Origin: Flavobacterium frigoris PS1
Lineage (GTDB): Bacteria > Bacteroidota > Bacteroidia > Flavobacteriales > Flavobacteriaceae
DNA: 64,000 nt
Direction: 5' to 3'
Assembly (NCBI RefSeq): GCF_000252125.1
Contig: NZ_AHKF01000015.1
Coordinates: 62,001-126,000 of the forward strand
Shown here piece by piece: positions 53,826 through 62,080 of the stretch. A program made the translations under genes and the position numbers. The first letter of the stretch is position 1; the number at the start of each line of letters is the position of its first letter. The notes beneath the pieces are model-generated. The model had not been told where the DNA came from. It saw only the letters and a list, made by a program, of their open reading frames with translations, and did not search any database.

Positions 53826-54326
53826 ATGAAAAACAAAGAATTTGCAATTACAGAGAATGTGCTCGCTTCACAAGGACAACGTTTCCTTAATGTAATAATT
53901 GACTCCCTCTTTATCTATATCCTTGTTTTAAGTGCAGGGACTACTATTGTTTTAATAGGGGAAGCTACAAATAACTTTGCAGTTTCTGGATGGGTTGAAA
54001 ATATGAATTTTGTAGAAATTGTTGCTTATGGCTTGCTAATACTGTTTTTGTATTACTTTTTATCCGAAGTTTATTTCTCCAGAACACTAGCGAAATTAGT
54101 TACCCGTACTGTTGTTGTTAGAAGTGATGGTTCAAAACCCACGATCAAAATGATTTTTATTAGAACCATAAGTCGGTTTATTGTTTTTGAGTCCTTATCT
54201 TATTTAGGAGGGATTTCTAGAGGATGGCACGACAGTCTTTCAGGAACTTATGTGGTCAAGAAAGAAAAATTAGCAAAAAGCAAACATTACTTTCAACATC
54301 CAGAAGAATTTGGAAGAGTAGAATAA
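53826..54326 (+). CDS. RDD family membrane protein
   Basis: A 166-residue protein with an N-terminal soluble part (ITENVLASQGQRFLNVIIDSL has the R..D of RDD) and about three helices. The family takes its name from conserved Arg and two Asp residues; R and D are seen in QRFLNVIID. Members are small integral membrane proteins, some with ion transport activity. No specific partner nearby. Confidence 0.82.
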   Translation: MKNKEFAITENVLASQGQRFLNVIIDSLFIYILVLSAGTTIVLIGEATNNFAVSGWVENMNFVEIVAYGLLILFLYYFLSEVYFSRTLAKLVTRTVVVRSDGSKPTIKMIFIRTISRFIVFESLSYLGGISRGWHDSLSGTYVVKKEKLAKSKHYFQHPEEFGRVE

Positions 54327-54329
54327 TAG

Positions 54330-54363
54330 AAAAACCTAGTGTATAAGAGACACTAGGTTTTTT
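54330..54363 (+). terminator. Terminator after RDD gene
   Basis: AAAAACCTAGTGT pairs with ACACTAGGTTTTT around ATAAGAG; it can also act on the convergent metE transcript. Confidence 0.85.
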
Positions 54364-54372
54364 CATTTTCAA

Positions 54373-56697
54373 TTATATTGTTGCGGTATTGGAAACGGCA
54401 ATTCGCATTTGTTTGGCTGCAGTAACCATCTCGATTAATGCTTTTTTAGTTTCGTCCCAGTGACGTGTTTTTAACCCGCAATCAGGGTTTACCCATAGTT
54501 GGTCTACAGGAATTACAGCAGCAGCTTTCTCTAGTAGATCAACCATTTCCTGACTAGAAGGAACACGAGGCGAGTGAATATCATATACTCCAGGGCCAAT
54601 TTCATTGGGGTATTTAAAGTCGGCAAAAGCGTCTAATAATTCCATTTGCGAACGCGAACATTCTATTGTAATCACATCAGCATCCATGTCAGCGATGTTT
54701 TGTATAATATCATTAAACTCACTATAGCACATGTGTGTGTGGATTTGAGTGTCGTCACTCACGCCACTTGCCGAAATTCGAAATGCTTTTATAGCCCAGT
54801 CTAAGTATGTTGCCCATTCTTCCTTACGCAATGGCAGTCCTTCTCTGATGGCCGGCTCGTCAATTTGAATGATTTTAATTCCTGCTTTTTCAAGATCTAC
54901 TACTTCGTCACGAATCGCTAGTGCAATTTGTGTACAGGTTTCTGACCTTGGTTGATCGTTACGTACAAATGACCATTGTAATATTGTCACAGGACCTGTA
55001 AGCATTCCTTTGACCCATTTTGGAGTTAGCGATTGTGCAAACTCGGCCCATTTTACAGTCATTGGTTTTGGTCGAGAAACATCGCCATAAATTACAGGTG
55101 GTTTCACACAACGGCTTCCATAGCTTTGAACCCAACCATTTTTGGTAAAGGCAAATCCATCCAATTGTTCACCAAAGTATTCTACCATATCATTACGTTC
55201 AAATTCCCCATGAACTAAAACATCAATGCCTGATTCTTCCTGAAAACGAATCGTTTCTTCAGTTTCTTTTTTAATGAGGGTATCGTAATCGGATTGCGAT
55301 AATTCTCCTTTTTTAAATTTTGCTCTCCAGCTACGTACTTCGGCAGTTTGTGGGAATGAACCAATGGTTGTAGTCGGGAATAAGGGCAATTTTAGCGCGT
55401 CAATTTGCAGTTTTCTTCTTACGGAGAAAGAGTTTTCTCTTCTGGAATCTTCATCTACAATACTCGCTACTCTATTTTTTACTTCAGCATTGTGAATAAT
55501 TGTCGCTTTTTTTCTATTGCTATTTGCAATTGTATTTTCTTCAAAATGAGCTTGGTCGCTCTCGGTGATTTCGTTCGAAGCTAAATTGCGAAGTACAACT
55601 ACTTCTTCTATTTTTTGTTTGGCGAAAGCCAGCCATTGCTTAATTTCAGGAGTTAGTGTTTCTTCGTTAGTTTCTAATTCCAAGTCGCAAGGCGAATGAA
55701 TTAAGGAGCAAGATGGAGCAATAAAAACACGATCACTACCTAAGACATCGGTTGCTTTCTGGATTAATGCCAATGACTTTTTGAAATCATTTTTCCAAAT
55801 GTTTCTTCCGTCAATTACTCCAAGTGAAAGCGAAGTGTTTTTTGAAAGCAAATTAGACTCTAAAATATCATCTAATTGTAACGAACAACGTACTAAATCT
55901 AAATGAAAAGTATGAACTGGAAGAGATAAGGCTGTTGCCAAATTTTCTCCAAAACAATCAAAATAGTTAGCAAGAATGATTTTGATATTCGGGAATTTTT
56001 CATTGATTTTCGTGTAAGTATACACTAATGCCGCTCTTTCAATATCAGTTAGATTTAAGGCTAGAAAAGGTTCGTCAAACTGAACGTATTCTACTTTTTC
56101 ATCCTGTAGCTTCTGTAAAATATTAAAATAAACAGGAAGCAGTTTGTTGATTAGCTCAATTCTATGAAAGCCTTCTTGCTTCTCTTTTCCTAAAAGCAAA
56201 TAAGAAACGGGTCCTATGATTACTGGTTTTGTTTGGAATCCAGCTGCTTTTGCTTCTTTGTATTCATCAATTATTTTTTCTGAAAACAAGCTAAATCCTT
56301 GATCTTTTGTAAATTCAGGTACAATATAATGGTAGTTAGTGTCAAACCATTTGGTCATTTCCATGGCTACAACATCTTGACCTTCTTTTTGTGCGCCTCT
56401 TGCCATTGCAAAATACAAGTCGAGAACTGAATTCTCTTTGGCGAAAGCCGAATACTGCTCCGGAATAACTCCAAGTGTTAAAGATAAATCAAGTACCTGG
56501 TCGTAAAAAGAGAAGTCATTTGACGGAATTAAATCAATTCCACCATTGTATTGAAGCGCCCAGTTTTCTTTTCGAATGTTTTTTCCAGTTGCTAAAAGTT
56601 GTTCGGCTGTAATTTTACCAGACCAATATAGCTCGCTGGCTTTCTTTAATTCTCTATTGCTGCCTATTCGTGGATAACCTAAATTGTTTGTTTTCAT
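54373..56697 (-). CDS. metE: Cobalamin-independent methionine synthase
   Basis: Transfers a methyl group from 5-methyltetrahydropteroyltri-glutamate to homocysteine. The 774-residue length is normal. N-terminal half: MKTNNLGYPRIGSNRELKKASE. C-terminal catalytic half: FPTTTIGSFPQT, VHGEFERNDMVEYFGEQ, the zinc ligands in IHTHMCYSEF (His, Cys) and the last cysteine in WVNPDCGLKTR. All intact. Divergent from an Lrp-type regulator with a long inverted repeat in between, and a consensus -7 at 56718-56725, so it is probably regulated by that protein. Confidence 0.98.
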   Translation of the reverse strand: MKTNNLGYPRIGSNRELKKASELYWSGKITAEQLLATGKNIRKENWALQYNGGIDLIPSNDFSFYDQVLDLSLTLGVIPEQYSAFAKENSVLDLYFAMARGAQKEGQDVVAMEMTKWFDTNYHYIVPEFTKDQGFSLFSEKIIDEYKEAKAAGFQTKPVIIGPVSYLLLGKEKQEGFHRIELINKLLPVYFNILQKLQDEKVEYVQFDEPFLALNLTDIERAALVYTYTKINEKFPNIKIILANYFDCFGENLATALSLPVHTFHLDLVRCSLQLDDILESNLLSKNTSLSLGVIDGRNIWKNDFKKSLALIQKATDVLGSDRVFIAPSCSLIHSPCDLELETNEETLTPEIKQWLAFAKQKIEEVVVLRNLASNEITESDQAHFEENTIANSNRKKATIIHNAEVKNRVASIVDEDSRRENSFSVRRKLQIDALKLPLFPTTTIGSFPQTAEVRSWRAKFKKGELSQSDYDTLIKKETEETIRFQEESGIDVLVHGEFERNDMVEYFGEQLDGFAFTKNGWVQSYGSRCVKPPVIYGDVSRPKPMTVKWAEFAQSLTPKWVKGMLTGPVTILQWSFVRNDQPRSETCTQIALAIRDEVVDLEKAGIKIIQIDEPAIREGLPLRKEEWATYLDWAIKAFRISASGVSDDTQIHTHMCYSEFNDIIQNIADMDADVITIECSRSQMELLDAFADFKYPNEIGPGVYDIHSPRVPSSQEMVDLLEKAAAVIPVDQLWVNPDCGLKTRHWDETKKALIEMVTAAKQMRIAVSNTATI

Positions 56698-56717
56698 TTT
56701 TAGTGTTTTTTTCTAGG

Positions 56718-56776
56718 CAAAGGTATAGTCTTAGTATTAATTACTTATTTTTGCATTATACTTAAGTAATAATACT
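56718..56776. promoter_or_regulatory. metE promoter with long inverted repeat, likely Lrp operator
   Basis: The metE -7 is TACCTTTG (complement of 56718-56725), an exact TAnnTTTG. Just upstream lies AGTATTAATTACTTA (56733-56747) whose reverse complement, with one base removed, recurs as TTAAGTAATAATACT (56762-56776). The pair is centred between metE and the divergent Lrp gene. It is the right location for an operator that acts on both. Confidence 0.65.
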
Positions 56777-56849
56777 TGTGTTGTTTAAATCGTGCAGTAA
56801 TTTGTTTTGTGCGATAGTAAAAAAGATAACTTTAACAGTAAAATTCACT

Positions 56850-57311
56850 ATGGAAAATTTAGATTCAACCGACTTACAGATTCTGAGACATCTTCAAGAA
56901 GACTCAGATATCAATATAAAAGACCTAGCGAGTAAGTTGTTTTTAACAGCAACTCCGATTTATGAACGTATAAAAAGACTGGAAAGAGAAGGCTACATAA
57001 TGAAATATGTAGCTTTATTAGACAAGAAAAAGATGAATCTGGGAATGATTGTTTTTTGCAATGTGCGGTTAAAAGAGCATGCCAGAAATGTAGGAAGCAA
57101 TTTTGTTAGAGATATTGTGGCACTTCCTGAAATTATAGAATCGTATAATATTGCGGGTGACTATGATTTTATGCTGAAAATATTGGTTAAAGATATGGAG
57201 AGCTATCAGGATTTTGTAATGAATAAATTATCTACGATTGAAAACATTGGTAACACCCAAACTATTTTTGTGATGGGCGAAATTAAGCATAGTACGGCAC
57301 TGAATTTTTAG
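56850..57311 (+). CDS. Lrp/AsnC family regulator, probable metE regulator
   Basis: Start at ATG 56850 (MENLDSTDLQILRHLQEDS); the longer frame adds an untypical leader. 153 residues: winged helix-turn-helix (about 5-55, INIKDLASKLFLTATPIYERIKRLEREGYI split over two parts) and a RAM domain (from about 70, with YNIAGDYDFMLKI). It is divergent from metE and shares a promoter region with a 15-bp inverted repeat, so it is the obvious candidate regulator of methionine synthesis; activator or repressor is not known. Confidence 0.93.
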   Translation: MENLDSTDLQILRHLQEDSDINIKDLASKLFLTATPIYERIKRLEREGYIMKYVALLDKKKMNLGMIVFCNVRLKEHARNVGSNFVRDIVALPEIIESYNIAGDYDFMLKILVKDMESYQDFVMNKLSTIENIGNTQTIFVMGEIKHSTALNF

Positions 57312-57331
57312 ATTTAACTTATTTGAGACAT

Positions 57332-57363
57332 AAAAAAAGGAAACAATATATGTTTCCTTTTTT
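57332..57363. terminator. Bidirectional terminator
   Basis: AAAAAAAGGAAACA pairs with TGTTTCCTTTTTT between two convergent genes. Confidence 0.8.
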
Positions 57364-57386
57364 AGCTAGGAGTGTTTTTATAAAAC

Positions 57387-58121
57387 TTATAAATCAGTAA
57401 ACGGATCTTGACCGTTATTGATTTCTTCAATTGATTGTGCTGTTTTAACGTTCTCTAGTTTTAAATCCAATAGACCTTTATGACTTGTAGCGATTTTTAG
57501 ATTATTTGGAAACGTTTTCCAATCTTCCCAACTCGTTTCTAATCCGCCAATAGGAATAATACTAACCCACATTCTCCAAGCTTTTGGCATATAATTTTCA
57601 TCGACTAACCATACATAAGAATCTCCAGGCGTACTTCCTCCAGACGCATAAGTAACAATAAGTGCTTCTTGATTGTCTTGCATCACGATACTCCTTGTAG
57701 TACCTGCATCGCGTAATTTGAATGGAGCAATAAGCCAAAATGAATCATTGTTAAAGTAATCATTTGCTTTTTTTATGGCATCCGTTTTTTGGGAGTTGTT
57801 TAGTTTTTTGTCGTTTTCGTAAGCCACACCTTCTAGGGTTTTATTATTGTAAAGGACTTTTTTATCATCCCATTTCACTTGGACTAAATTGCGTTTTTTG
57901 TCCCAGAGATAATGATGGTTTCCTCTAAATGTAAAAGAAACAACGGTAGTAGTATCCCATGCTTTTTGATTGATTGCTGTTTGGATTTTATCAGTAAGTG
58001 CTTCGGCTTTAGTTCCCTCTTGTCCAACGGGCAAAGGCTTGCTTGTGAAATACAAGAATGCTGCGATGGAGATAATTAGGATAAGAATAATAGAGCCTGC
58101 TATTTTGAAGATTTTTTTCAT
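57387..58121 (-). CDS. Membrane-anchored protein, unknown function
   Basis: 244 residues: N-terminal anchor (about 6-27, IAGSIILILIISIAAFLYFT) then a soluble domain with FTFRGNHHYLWDKKRNLVQVKW and YASGGSTPGDSYVWLVDENYMPKAWRMW. This WD/W-rich pattern suggests a beta-rich periplasmic or secreted domain, but I do not recognise the family. Alone on its strand. Confidence 0.6.
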   Translation of the reverse strand: MKKIFKIAGSIILILIISIAAFLYFTSKPLPVGQEGTKAEALTDKIQTAINQKAWDTTTVVSFTFRGNHHYLWDKKRNLVQVKWDDKKVLYNNKTLEGVAYENDKKLNNSQKTDAIKKANDYFNNDSFWLIAPFKLRDAGTTRSIVMQDNQEALIVTYASGGSTPGDSYVWLVDENYMPKAWRMWVSIIPIGGLETSWEDWKTFPNNLKIATSHKGLLDLKLENVKTAQSIEEINNGQDPFTDL

Positions 58122-58203
58122 TTTTTATAATTGGTTTATTTTAAAATGCTTCTCAAATGTAGCAAAATAAGACCATTTGTGCAGGACGTTTCTGAAGTTG
58201 TTA

Positions 58204-58629
58204 TTAAACCAAAACTTTTTCTGTAAGTTCTACTGCGTTTTCTATATCCCAATCGCCTTCAATCATGCGGTGAACGTAGCATGCATCGGCTTGTTTAAGT
58301 AATTCGGTTTTTTGTTCTGCAGTTAGGTCGCCTTTAATTTTAATTTTGGCAGTAACATGAGAGCTAAGTTTTCCGTCTTCACCACGTTTTACGTTTAGTT
58401 CAAATTCTCCATCAACTTCACCAATTTCCCATTTATTTTTTCGGGCAATGTAGCGTACTGTGGCCACCTTACACAGGGCAATACTAGACAAGATTAAATC
58501 CTCTGGCGAAAAACCTAAATCGGTTCCTGTGCTTGAAGTGGGTTCATCACCTACAATGGCATGTCTACCATTTGTAATTAAGGATTGGTATCCCGTAGTT
58601 AGGTTTTTTATGTTTATTTTCTTTCCCAT
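58204..58629 (-). CDS. OsmC/Ohr family peroxide-reductase-like protein
   Basis: A 141-residue OsmC-fold protein. GTDLGFSPEDLILSSIALCKVATVRYIAR carries the first conserved Cys (SIALCKVATV) and ADACYVHRMIEGDW the second. Members reduce organic hydroperoxides with thiols as reductant. It lies 4 bp downstream of trxA in the same direction, so thioredoxin may be its electron donor. Confidence 0.88.
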   Translation of the reverse strand: MGKKINIKNLTTGYQSLITNGRHAIVGDEPTSSTGTDLGFSPEDLILSSIALCKVATVRYIARKNKWEIGEVDGEFELNVKRGEDGKLSSHVTAKIKIKGDLTAEQKTELLKQADACYVHRMIEGDWDIENAVELTEKVLV

Positions 58630-58633
58630 GATA

Positions 58634-58954
58634 TTAACTTTTTAAAATGCTTGTTAAATGACTCGTCATTACTGATTTACTTTGTATTCCGTTTTGAGTA
58701 CCTACAACTTCTCCGTTTTTAAAATAGAGCAGGGCAGGAATGCTTCTTACTTTAAATTGGGCGGCTAGCTCTTGATTTTTATCTACATTAATTTTTGAAA
58801 TCACTGCTTTACCATCAAAGTTTGCCGCTAATTCTTCAAGTGCAGGATGCAAAGCCTTACAAGGACCACACCAGTCAGCAAAGAAATCTACTAGCACTAC
58901 GTTGTTTGTATTTATGGTTTCGTCAAAATTGTATTTGTCTAAATATTGTATCAT
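58634..58954 (-). CDS. trxA: Thioredoxin
   Basis: A 106-residue thioredoxin: VLVDFFADWCGPCKALHP with CGPC (near 31-34), VDKNQELAAQFKVRSIPALLYFKNGE with the cis-Pro loop, and a final helix. Small size, no signal peptide, so cytosolic. It precedes the OsmC gene by 4 bp and follows a small cysteine-containing ORF. Confidence 0.95.
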   Translation of the reverse strand: MIQYLDKYNFDETINTNNVVLVDFFADWCGPCKALHPALEELAANFDGKAVISKINVDKNQELAAQFKVRSIPALLYFKNGEVVGTQNGIQSKSVMTSHLTSILKS

Positions 58955-58972
58955 TTTATTTTGAATTAATAA

Positions 58973-59131
58973 TTATATGAATAAGTTGTTTTCGTCACAG
59001 TAGTAATCAGTGATTGCCAGATTTTGGCAAAAACTGTCTTGTGTTACTGCAATTATTTGTGTTGTTTCATTTGGAGTATTAAGACCTAAAATATTTTTAA
59101 AGCCTCCGATAATTGTATGTATTGTTTTCAT
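58973..59131 (-). CDS. 52-residue putative protein before trxA
   Basis: ATG 59129-59131 opens MKTIHTIIGGFKNILGL, then a tail with two cysteines (SFCQNLAITDYYCDENN). It lies 18 bp before trxA and has a -7-like CACCTTTG upstream (complement of 59159-59166) at a sensible distance, so it looks like the first gene of a trxA-osmC transcript. No family recognised. Confidence 0.4.
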   Translation of the reverse strand: MKTIHTIIGGFKNILGLNTPNETTQIIAVTQDSFCQNLAITDYYCDENNLFI

Positions 59132-59158
59132 GATTCCCGTTGTTTCAGTTTGATGGTA

Positions 59159-59166
59159 CAAAGGTG
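59159..59166 (-). promoter_or_regulatory. -7 element of the small ORF-trxA-osmC operon
   Basis: CACCTTTG on the minus strand, seven of eight positions of TAnnTTTG, 28 nt before the ATG at 59131. Confidence 0.45.
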
Positions 59167-59271
59167 CGAAGAAAGCTAAGCTTGAAGTTAGGTCGCATTT
59201 CCCGTAGAGTTGTTCATTCTTCCCTTAACGCCTTTTTTAGGGGTTTAGGGGGCAGATATTTTGTTGGTTGT

Positions 59272-59353
59272 AGGAACATTTGTCTCGCTTTTCGTTTCAA
59301 TCTTTTTATTTTTAAAGGAAAAAGAAAAAGGATTTCCACTGCAATCGGGGTTA
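59272..59353 (-). repeat. Third copy of the intergenic repeat
   Basis: The minus strand reads TAACCCCGATTGCAGTGG, ATCCTTTTTC, AAAAGATTGAAACG and AAAGCGAGAC, aligning with the copy at 50392-50467 in order and spacing, but more diverged. Confidence 0.6.
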
Positions 59354-59535
59354 AGAGATTATGTTTAGTGGTTAAAAAATTGAATTGAGTGGACTGATGA
59401 AGAAAGAATAGAGAGAAAAAAGTAAAGGGGAAGAGTAGATAAAGGTTAATTTTCTTTCTTATATTTAATTTCAAATTATGTCACGCAACCATTTCCTATT
59501 AATCGAGTCTTAGAATAGAACCAAATAATCAAAAA

Positions 59536-59892
59536 ATGAAAAACACTTATTTAATCTTAATTGGCACTTTAATTTTTACGTCTTGTTCAAATAGTAATGA
59601 TGTTAATCAATCTTTTAATGTAGAAGGTACTTTTGAATATAAGATTCTTAATTGTGATAATACCGGACAGCCCGAAAAGAATTGTACCGAAATAATCACA
59701 TTTATAGATGATTCAACTGTTGATGTATTAATAGGAGGAGGAGACATAACGGAGAGAACGAACTATTCGATATCTAAAAATAAAATTGGTATTGATGGCT
59801 TACAAACTGATATTTCTTTTAATATTAAAAATGATTCTACACTTATTCGTATTCAAAATGGTGAAATCTGGAAAAAAGCAAATACTAATTAA
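59536..59892 (+). CDS. Small lipoprotein, unknown
   Basis: 118 residues: lipobox LIFTSC (Cys17, in GTLIFTSCSNSND), then a soluble beta-rich domain with two cysteines (KILNCDNTGQPEKNCTEI) and an acidic/neutral tail. Similar short Cys-rich lipoproteins are common in Flavobacteria. No family recognised. It is convergent with the AraC-type gene, 30 bp away. Confidence 0.65.
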   Translation: MKNTYLILIGTLIFTSCSNSNDVNQSFNVEGTFEYKILNCDNTGQPEKNCTEIITFIDDSTVDVLIGGGDITERTNYSISKNKIGIDGLQTDISFNIKNDSTLIRIQNGEIWKKANTN

Positions 59893-59922
59893 ATCCGCAA
59901 TAGCTCTTGAAAACACTAGGAG

Positions 59923-60744
59923 TTATTCCGCTTTTTTAAAATCAGATGGGGAAACACCTTCAATTTTCTTAAAAAACCGACTGAAAGACTGAATGTCTTC
60001 ATAACCTATTTCGTAAGCGATTTCTTTGATGCTCTTGTCAGAATAGCGCAAAAGGCGGCGCGCTTCAAGAATGGTGCGGTTTTGAATAACCTGCAAAGGT
60101 GATTTTTCATTGTATTTCTTGAATAAATTCGATAGTGTCTTCGGACTTTTATTCAGCATTTCGGCGTAATCCGCCACCTGGTGCTTGGTTTTAAAATTGC
60201 TTTCGACCAAATAATTGTATTCTCGCACAATATCCAATTGCTTCTTGTCAAATGTGGTCAGCTCTGTTTGTTCTTTGTACACGCGGGTGCATAAAATAAG
60301 CAAACGTTTGAGCATCATTTGTAGCATGTCGTTTTGTAAATCATCTTTGGAAACCATTTCGATAGCAAACATTTTCCATAGAATTTCAAACTTCTCTAGT
60401 TCTTCCGCAGGAATAGAAATCTTAGGTAATTGAGATGCTCCAAAAAACAAAATTCCCTTGCAACCTACCTCGCTGTCGTGATCTGCAATGCAGTAAAATG
60501 CCCTGTTGAACCGAATCAAACGCGCTTTGTTCAGTTTTAAAACTTCAACTTTATGATACTCGGTTAAAAATAAAACCGAATTTGCCGGAAACAAATGCGC
60601 AGTTCCGTCAACATTAATTTTTAATTCATCTAAGGACCAAATAACACTCAAGCCGTCGGTAATTTTTTCTTTAAGCAAATCATAATTGCTAGCGTCAATT
60701 TCGGCTAATCGGATGAATTCATTAAGTTGGCCTGTGTAAAGCAT
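59923..60744 (-). CDS. AraC family transcriptional regulator
   Basis: 273 residues: N-terminal cupin-like sensing half (about 1-150, FIRLAEIDASNYDLL and VLFLTEYHKVEVLKLN) and a C-terminal double helix-turn-helix (about 175-270) with KSPKTLSNLFKKYNEKSP and the family signature EIAYEIGYEDIQSFSRFFKK. It lies 25 bp downstream of the amine oxidase gene on the same strand. It could regulate that gene or be controlled with it. Confidence 0.9.
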   Translation of the reverse strand: MLYTGQLNEFIRLAEIDASNYDLLKEKITDGLSVIWSLDELKINVDGTAHLFPANSVLFLTEYHKVEVLKLNKARLIRFNRAFYCIADHDSEVGCKGILFFGASQLPKISIPAEELEKFEILWKMFAIEMVSKDDLQNDMLQMMLKRLLILCTRVYKEQTELTTFDKKQLDIVREYNYLVESNFKTKHQVADYAEMLNKSPKTLSNLFKKYNEKSPLQVIQNRTILEARRLLRYSDKSIKEIAYEIGYEDIQSFSRFFKKIEGVSPSDFKKAE

Positions 60745-60769
60745 AGTTGTCTTTTGGTTAAAACCTACA

Positions 60770-61822
60770 TTATAATTTTAAAATGGCTTCGACAGTGTTT
60801 TCGGCAGCAATTACGGCGCCTTCCATATAACCAGGATATTGATTGGCAGTTTCTGTTCCTGCAAAAAACAAGTGATTGTCGCAGTATGATTCCCTGAATA
60901 AAGGATGTCCATTATTTTGATGCGGGTACATAAACCCAATTTGCCCAGCACTTTTAGTTTGAATTTCTCTTGCCCAAACCGTCTCATGATATGACGTAAA
61001 ATTTAGCGCTTCCTGACCAAAAACTTTAACTAATTGTATTTTTAATTTTTCTAAGCGCTCTGTTTTAGAATACATCTCCATTCCGGAACTGATAAAACCA
61101 CAAAGTGCAAATTTATCTAATTCGGAATTTGATTGATCATAAAACTCGGTTATAGGCCCCACATTGCTAAAAAATGTGCCCGAAAAATTCTTGTTACGCC
61201 AGAAAGGCTCAGCATATACAAAAGCCACTTTAATAGAATCTTGCATCCAAGTATGGGTTTTCTCAGTAATATCACTCAGTTTTTGTGGTAGTGCAGGGGT
61301 GACAATAATATCATTTGCAAACAAGGCTAGCGGCAAGGTCGAAATCACATAATCAGCTGCAAAAGATTGATTTTGAGTCGTGATTTTAACTTTGCTATTT
61401 TCAAAATTGAGTTGACTAACTATTTCGTTTAAGTGTATTGGAACAGTAGCTAATTTGCTTTTTAGGGTTTCGATAAGTTGGCTTGTGCCACCCGAAACTC
61501 TGTAGCTTGGACTATTTTTCGGAATCTGGATTTCTTGTACTGCAGCAGCTGAAAACGGTTCGAAATACGAAGTGCCTTCCATGAATTGTTCGAAATAATT
61601 CAAATCCAGTTCGCTTAACAGCTTTTTGAAATTAACATGAATGTCGTTAAACCATGTAGCACCCATTTCGACTTGAGCGGTATCAGAATGTAATGTGTGA
61701 ATTCGTCCACCAACCCGATCTCTAGCTTCGATAATTTCAATATTAAAACCTTTATTTTGCAAGCGGTAGGCGATTAATAATCCGCTTAATCCTGCACCAA
61801 GAATTATAATTTTTTTATTCAT
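60770..61822 (-). CDS. Flavin-containing amine oxidase-like protein
   Basis: 350 residues. FAD-binding start GAGLSGLLIAYRLQ (8-21) and IIEARDRVGGRIHT (35-48), middle strand VISTLPLALF, and C-terminal GTETANQYPGYMEGAVIAAENT, the conserved FAD/substrate segment of the MAO/polyamine oxidase family. No signal peptide. Substrate unknown (amine, carotenoid or protoporphyrin-like cannot be told). Paired with an AraC regulator. Confidence 0.88.
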   Translation of the reverse strand: MNKKIIILGAGLSGLLIAYRLQNKGFNIEIIEARDRVGGRIHTLHSDTAQVEMGATWFNDIHVNFKKLLSELDLNYFEQFMEGTSYFEPFSAAAVQEIQIPKNSPSYRVSGGTSQLIETLKSKLATVPIHLNEIVSQLNFENSKVKITTQNQSFAADYVISTLPLALFANDIIVTPALPQKLSDITEKTHTWMQDSIKVAFVYAEPFWRNKNFSGTFFSNVGPITEFYDQSNSELDKFALCGFISSGMEMYSKTERLEKLKIQLVKVFGQEALNFTSYHETVWAREIQTKSAGQIGFMYPHQNNGHPLFRESYCDNHLFFAGTETANQYPGYMEGAVIAAENTVEAILKL

Positions 61823-62035
61823 TTTTTTTTAATAATAATAGCTTGTAAAAATACAATCTGTTTGTTTAATACTGACTTTTGGAGTATCAATTTATCAAAT
61901 AGTCCTATTGTAGTTTTTAATAATAAACAAAGCTCAGGTTAGATTTTAATAATAGGTTTAAGTTAAAGTGGTTTTGTTTTCTTTGGTTAGTTTTAGAAAT
62001 CAGAATAAAGCTATTTTTAGTTATCGCTATTTCTC

Positions 62036-62043
62036 TATCTTTG
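62036..62043 (+). promoter_or_regulatory. Bacteroidota -7 element for dgt
   Basis: TATCTTTG, exact consensus, 37 nt before the dgt ATG; a T-rich TTTTTAG lies about 20 nt upstream in the -33 position. Confidence 0.5.
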
Positions 62044-62080
62044 AAAAATAATCCAATTATTCAAAATCGAAAAACACAGT

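Larger units (their letters stand above)
59132..59535. other. 404-bp intergenic region with trxA operon promoter and a repeat copy
   Basis: Holds the putative promoter at 59159-59166 and the repeat at 59272-59353. A patch at 59227-59253 is rich in G and C runs (CCCTTAACGCC, GGGGTTTAGGGGG) and may be more repeat debris. No gene seen. Confidence 0.5.
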
